Assembly: GCA_040007195.1 (NCBI GenBank)
Contig: JBDTVQ010000276.1
Coordinates: 1 to 9,352 of the forward strand
Reading direction: 5' to 3'
DNA length: 9,352 nucleotides
DNA from: JAFLBB01 sp040007195
Lineage (GTDB): Bacteria > Acidobacteriota > Terriglobia > Bryobacterales > Bryobacteraceae
Shown here: in pieces, positions 6,753 to 9,352 of the stretch
Position numbering within the stretch: the stretch's first letter is position 1
How the letters are laid out: each line of letters opens with the position of its first letter
Translations under genes and position numbers: made by a program
Notes under the pieces: model-generated
Database searches by the model: none
Seen by the model: only the letters and a program-made list of their open reading frames with translations
What the model was told of the DNA's origin: nothing

Positions 6753-7931
6753 ATGGATCGCAGATATTTCCTCGGCGGCGGCATCATTGGGCTGGCTGGT
6801 TGCGCGCATCGCGCACCCACCGTTGCTGCGGTTCCGAAGCCGCCCTCGCCCGCTCCGGCCTTCACACTTCCCCTCGTTCGCGCCAGTGTCGATCGCATGT
6901 TTCGCATCACCGTGTGCTTGCGGCCATTTCGCGCGGCGGGCCCGCGAATGGACGTCGAGCGCGTGGGCGAGAAGACCGTGGTGCACAACTACGGCCATGG
7001 CGGCAGCGGCTGGTCGCTTTCGTGGGGATCGAGCACGCTCGCGGTAGAGAAAGCGATGGCGGTGGGCGAGCGCGAAGTGGCCGTGGTCGGGTGCGGGGCC
7101 CTCGGGCTGACGTCGGCGATCCTGTTGCAGCAGGCGGGCGCGAAGGTGACCATCTACGCAAAGGAGCGTCCGCACGAAGCACGGTCGTCACGGGCAACCG
7201 GATCGTGGACGCCGGATTCGCGCATCGCGTTGAACAGCGCTGCCTCGGCCGATTTCCCCGCCCTGTGGGAGCGCATGGCCCGCAAGTCGTTTTCTATCTA
7301 TGGCAGCTACCTGGGCATGCCAGGCAATCCGATCGAGTTCACCGACCGCTATGCAGCCTGGGACGACGAAGTTGCGCCAACGCCGGCACCAAGCGCGCCG
7401 CGTACACCGGATTTCGATTTCGTCCACTATGGCCGCCGCATCGCCGACATCAACCCGCGCTTCGAAGAATTGCCGCCGGGACGCAACCCGTTTCCCACGC
7501 AACACGCGCGGCGCGGATCGAGCCTCACGTTCAACATCGCCGGCTACGCACGCCAACTGACGCACGACTTCCTCACCGAAGGCGGCAGGATCGAGTACGC
7601 CGACTTTCAGTCGCCCGGCGATTTGAGCCGCTTGCCGCAGAAGGTGATCATCAACGCCACCGGCTATGGCGCCCGGGCGCTGTGGAAGGATGAGTCGATC
7701 ATTCCTTTCCGCGGCCAGATCGCCTGGCTGATGCCACAACCGGAAGTGAACTACGGCGTGATGTATCGGAACGTGTACATCCTGGGGCGTCGAGACGGAA
7801 TCGTTGTACAGGACGGCGGTATCGGCGAGATGGAAGGCCACAACGATACGAACGAGCAGCCGGATCGCGCGGCAGCGGAAAAGGCCGTCGGTGTTGCGGC
7901 TGAATTATTCGGGAAGATGAGCGGGACGTAG
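6753..7931 (+). CDS. FAD oxidoreductase, circularly permuted D-amino-acid-oxidase-like, Tat lipoprotein
   Basis: A 392-residue FAD enzyme. DRRYFLGGGIIGLAGC (2-17) is a twin-arginine signal ending in a lipobox (L14-A-G-C17), so it is probably an exported lipoprotein; a Pro/Ala linker follows. Residues 56-60 (LRPFR) and 75-92 (TVVHNYGHGGSGWSLSWG) match the segment that closes an ordinary D-amino-acid oxidase: the carboxylate-binding Arg (R57, like R283 of the pig enzyme) and the C-terminal FAD signature. Only then comes the Rossmann motif, G113-C-G115-A-L-G118, which normally begins the protein. The order then continues normally: RATGSWTP (147-154, cf. AAGLWQP), FNIAGYARQLTHDFL (260-274), IINATGYGARAL (299-310), RGQI (320-323), DGIVVQDG (348-355). 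The protein ends about where the moved segment would start. The likely reaction is oxidation of a D-amino acid or related amine; substrate specificity is open. ATG 6753 is preferred over GTG 6750 on ribosome-binding-site spacing. Confidence 0.85.
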   Translation: MDRRYFLGGGIIGLAGCAHRAPTVAAVPKPPSPAPAFTLPLVRASVDRMFRITVCLRPFRAAGPRMDVERVGEKTVVHNYGHGGSGWSLSWGSSTLAVEKAMAVGEREVAVVGCGALGLTSAILLQQAGAKVTIYAKERPHEARSSRATGSWTPDSRIALNSAASADFPALWERMARKSFSIYGSYLGMPGNPIEFTDRYAAWDDEVAPTPAPSAPRTPDFDFVHYGRRIADINPRFEELPPGRNPFPTQHARRGSSLTFNIAGYARQLTHDFLTEGGRIEYADFQSPGDLSRLPQKVIINATGYGARALWKDESIIPFRGQIAWLMPQPEVNYGVMYRNVYILGRRDGIVVQDGGIGEMEGHNDTNEQPDRAAAEKAVGVAAELFGKMSGT

Positions 7932-7952
7932 GGTATAGACTGGTGGCTTGTA

Positions 7953-7970
7953 ACGGTCCGAACCGTGGAG
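7953..7970 (+). promoter_or_regulatory. Hairpin and ribosome-binding site before the HPF-like gene
   Basis: A perfect 5-bp stem with a 4-base loop, ACGGT-CCGA-ACCGT (7953-7966), is directly followed by GGAG (7967-7970), five bases before ATG 7976. The hairpin lies in the 44-bp gap after the FAD oxidoreductase and could modulate access to the ribosome-binding site. TATAGA at 7934-7939 is a possible -10 box without a clear -35. The two genes may therefore be joined or separate units. Confidence 0.4.
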
Positions 7971-7975
7971 AGTGA

Positions 7976-8503
7976 ATGAAGATACAAGTCAACAGCGACA
8001 AAACGATTTCAGTGGACGCCGGCCTGACGCAGTATGTCGAACGCGAAGTGGCCCATGTGCTGGACCGATTCGACAAAAAGTTGACCCGTGTTGAGGTTCA
8101 TCTAAGCGACGTCGACAATAAGAAGACCAGCAAGGCAGACAAGCGCTGTCTGGTTGAGGCGCGGCCGAGGGGAGATCAGCCTCTCAGCGTCAGCGCAAAA
8201 GGTGACGATGTCGCAGCCGCGGTCGTCCAGGCTCTCGGTAAGATGCAGCGGTTGCTGACGACATTCTTCGGGCGGAAGGGAAATGCGGTAAAGACAATCG
8301 CACCCCTTGTTTCACCGGCGAAGCAAGTCGCGGCCAAGAAGCGCGCCACGAAGAAGGCCGCGACCAAGAAGGCCGCTGCGAAGAAGGCCAAACCCGTAGC
8401 GAAAAAGAAGGCCGCCGCTGAACCGCCAGCCGAGACTGGATCGGGAAGCCCGAGCAAGAAACGGATCTACCAGGCGCGGCGGAAGGCTTGGCCGGCCAGA
8501 TAG
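7976..8503 (+). CDS. HPF/RaiA-family ribosome-associated protein with Lys/Ala-rich tail
   Basis: A 175-residue protein in two parts. Residues 1-98 match the HPF/RaiA (S30AE) family: MKIQVNSDKTISVD, YVEREVAHVLDRFDKKLTRVEVHLSDV, DKRCLVEARP, PLSVSAKGDDVAAAVVQALGKM. Members bind the 30S decoding centre and silence or protect ribosomes in stationary phase or stress. Residues 116-150 are a tail of KKA/AKK units like histone H1 or AlgP C-termini, followed by SPSKKRIYQARRKAWPAR, strongly basic to the end. Such a tail would bind RNA, DNA or polyphosphate non-specifically; here it may strengthen ribosome binding or link the protein to the nucleoid (inference). A good GGAG ribosome-binding site lies five bases before the ATG. 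The usual short HPF ends near residue 100-130, so the tail is an addition. Long-form HPF proteins carry a different C-terminal dimerisation domain, which is absent. Confidence 0.85.
   Translation: MKIQVNSDKTISVDAGLTQYVEREVAHVLDRFDKKLTRVEVHLSDVDNKKTSKADKRCLVEARPRGDQPLSVSAKGDDVAAAVVQALGKMQRLLTTFFGRKGNAVKTIAPLVSPAKQVAAKKRATKKAATKKAAAKKAKPVAKKKAAAEPPAETGSGSPSKKRIYQARRKAWPAR
8348..8392 (+). repeat. Three 15-bp coding repeats in the Lys/Ala tail
   Basis: Three consecutive 15-bp units (8348-8362, 8363-8377, 8378-8392) follow the pattern xCx AAG AAG GCC xxx and encode TKKAA, TKKAA and AKKAK. The near-identical AAG-AAG-GCC core suggests growth by slippage, and tail length may vary between strains. 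Confidence 0.75.
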
Positions 8504-8618
8504 CAGTACGAGCCGGCAATCGGACCGCGCGGCGGCTGGAAAAGCGGTGCGCCTAGCGCCGTACATTTGCGCCAGAGTACGCGGCTGAGGCGGGGGCGAG
8601 TAAGTTAGCGCCAGTCGT
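8504..8618. other. Intergenic stretch after the HPF-like gene
   Basis: About 115 bases separate the HPF-like stop from the end of the decayed minus-strand gene. I see GC-rich short dyads but no T-run terminator, no promoter pair and no convincing coding frame. Confidence 0.4.
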
Positions 8619-9183
8619 TTAGGGGCGAAGTTCGTCCCGATGTTCGCGGCTGCCGTGGTGGGGGATGTCGCCGATGGCGTGGAATGTGCCCGCGGCATGT
8701 GCGATTTCAATTTCGAGCGGGCCGATGACCTCGCGCAAAATGCGACGGAGACGTTGGCCTTTGAAGGTTTCGTGGAAGCTTTCGGCGAGCAGGCTGCACA
8801 TCTCAACGGTCTCTTCCGGATTCAGCATCTACTCGCGCCAGGAGCCGATCAGGTTCACAATGTCGAGGCCTTCGCCGGCGTTGGACGGGCCGATTTAGTC
8901 GGGAGACAGCAAGACGTGTGGGCGGTGGGCGGCGCCGGCGATGACGCGTGAATTCAACCCAGGTTTCGAGTCTGCGATTTCAGCGCTCATGTATTCGGGA
9001 GTGACGAAGACCCCGCACCGCAGCCGACAATGCGATGGCCGGCGACGACGGGTCGGCTTCGATCACGATGGAGTTGAAAACGGGGTTGGAGAAGAAGCCG
9101 CGCCAGACCTCCCATACTGTAGTGCTCTCCGCGCTGCAGTAAGTGAGCATCGCGGAGATGTCCCGCACATGCCACACAGGCAA
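8619..9183 (-). pseudogene. Decayed gene of unrecognised family (one frameshift, two in-frame stops)
   Basis: Reading leftwards from about 9183, a protein-like frame runs DISAMLTYCSAES...VWEVWRGFFSNPVFNSIVIEAD...AIALSAAV and then turns to nonsense. At the C4 run 9011-9014 (GGGG on the coding strand) dropping one base restores a second protein-like frame: VFVTPEYMSAEIADSKPGLN...LLSPD, stop (8895-8897), IGPSNAGEGLDIVNLIGSWRE, stop (8829-8831), MLNPEETVEMCSLLAESFHE...LREVIGPLEIEIAHAAG, ending at 8619-8621. Both internal stops are one G-to-T change from Glu codons (GAA to TAA, GAG to TAG), and Glu fits the context in both (SPDE-IG, WREE-ML). The intact product would have about 190 residues. The upstream limit is unclear: TTG 9183 is only the first start in that frame, before which a TGA closes it. 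I do not recognise the family with certainty; no signal peptide or membrane segment is visible. Some lesions could be sequencing errors. Confidence 0.65.
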
Positions 9184-9313
9184 GCCGGCTCCCGAGACTG
9201 CTCCTGAGGCACTGCTGAGTCAGCGCCTGCCTGCTGCTTTTCAAGGAAGTTGGCAAGATGTATACTCCTCTCAATTCCAAGCTGATTGGATATTTTTAAT
9301 CACTGGTGTCCGG
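9184..9313. other. Intergenic stretch with possible minus-strand signals
   Basis: On the minus strand GAGAGGAG (9272-9265) stands eight bases before a TTG codon (9256-9254). The frame it opens is poor in protein character (SLKSSRQALTQQCLRSSLGS), so it may be the worn 5' region of the decayed gene. An AT-rich run at 9289-9300 may be a promoter or the end of the next transcript. Nothing more can be supported. Confidence 0.35.
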
Positions 9314-9352
9314 CTATAAGTCGAACAGATTCAACTGGTTGCCGAAGTCGCG
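9314..9352 (-). CDS. Possible C-terminal end of a gene entering from the right
   Basis: The minus strand entering from the right edge reads RDFGNQLNLFDL followed by TAG (9316-9314). The residue mix looks like a real protein end, and an AT-rich stretch follows it. Twelve residues are too few to name a family, and chance is possible. Confidence 0.3.
   Translation of the reverse strand, partial: RDFGNQLNLFDL

Noticed and set aside
6677..7693. Plus-strand frame of 338 codons across the FAD oxidoreductase
   Set aside because: Arg-rich shadow of the real frame that starts at 6753; it carries no motif and ends inside the gene.
8312..8806. Minus-strand frame of 164 codons antisense to the HPF-like gene
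   Set aside because: Low-complexity Leu/Arg/Gly translation of the Lys/Ala repeat; it is a shadow.
8829..8897. Stop-codon recoding in the minus-strand gene
   Set aside because: One stop is TAA and one TAG, a frameshift is also present, and nothing nearby suggests recoding; gene decay is simpler.
8987..9280. Minus-strand 97-codon frame with a GAGAGGAG-like site upstream
   Set aside because: Its residue mix is poor and it runs out of frame with the better protein-like segment at 8980-9183.

Overview
This GC-rich window looks like a chromosomal fragment of a soil-type bacterium, most likely an acidobacterium of the Bryobacter/Solibacter kind. That placement is an inference from the mix of genes (Tat-exported enzymes, a MauG/CcpA-type peroxidase, an ankyrin protein, many aldo/keto reductases) and was not tested. 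I found no tRNA, rRNA, CRISPR array, integrase or complete insertion sequence.

Layout. Bases 1-1444 hold two minus-strand genes: a Tat-signal aldo/keto reductase (575-1444) followed by a di-heme cytochrome c peroxidase-like protein that runs off the left edge (543 to 1). A 135-bp divergent region with a short palindrome (1560-1573) leads to a plus-strand B12-binding-type radical SAM protein (1580-3022) and a second, cytoplasmic aldo/keto reductase (3088-4113). The end of the radical SAM gene and the spacer behind it are full of small repeats and hairpins. The second reductase overlaps, tail to tail, the end of a minus-strand cluster (6626 down to 4043): OsmC-like protein, class I methyltransferase and ankyrin-repeat protein. 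The first two overlap by ATGA and the last two are 11 bp apart, so this is probably one operon.

From 6627 rightwards, a short divergent promoter region is followed by a plus-strand FAD oxidoreductase (6753-7931) with a Tat-type lipoprotein signal, then an HPF/RaiA-family ribosome-associated protein with a Lys/Ala-rich, histone-H1-like tail (7976-8503). The last 850 bases contain a decayed minus-strand gene (one frameshift, two in-frame stops) and, at the edge, what may be the last 12 codons of another minus-strand gene.

The most striking item is the FAD oxidoreductase. The segment that ends an ordinary D-amino-acid oxidase (substrate-binding Arg, then the HNYGHGG...SWG flavin motif) sits here at the N-terminus, directly before the GxGxxG dinucleotide fold, and the protein stops where that segment would normally begin. 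This is the signature of a circularly permuted D-amino-acid-oxidase fold on an exported lipoprotein. Second in interest is the ribosome-hibernation-type domain fused to a histone-like tail. The genes do not form one obvious pathway; the shared theme is redox enzymes and envelope export.
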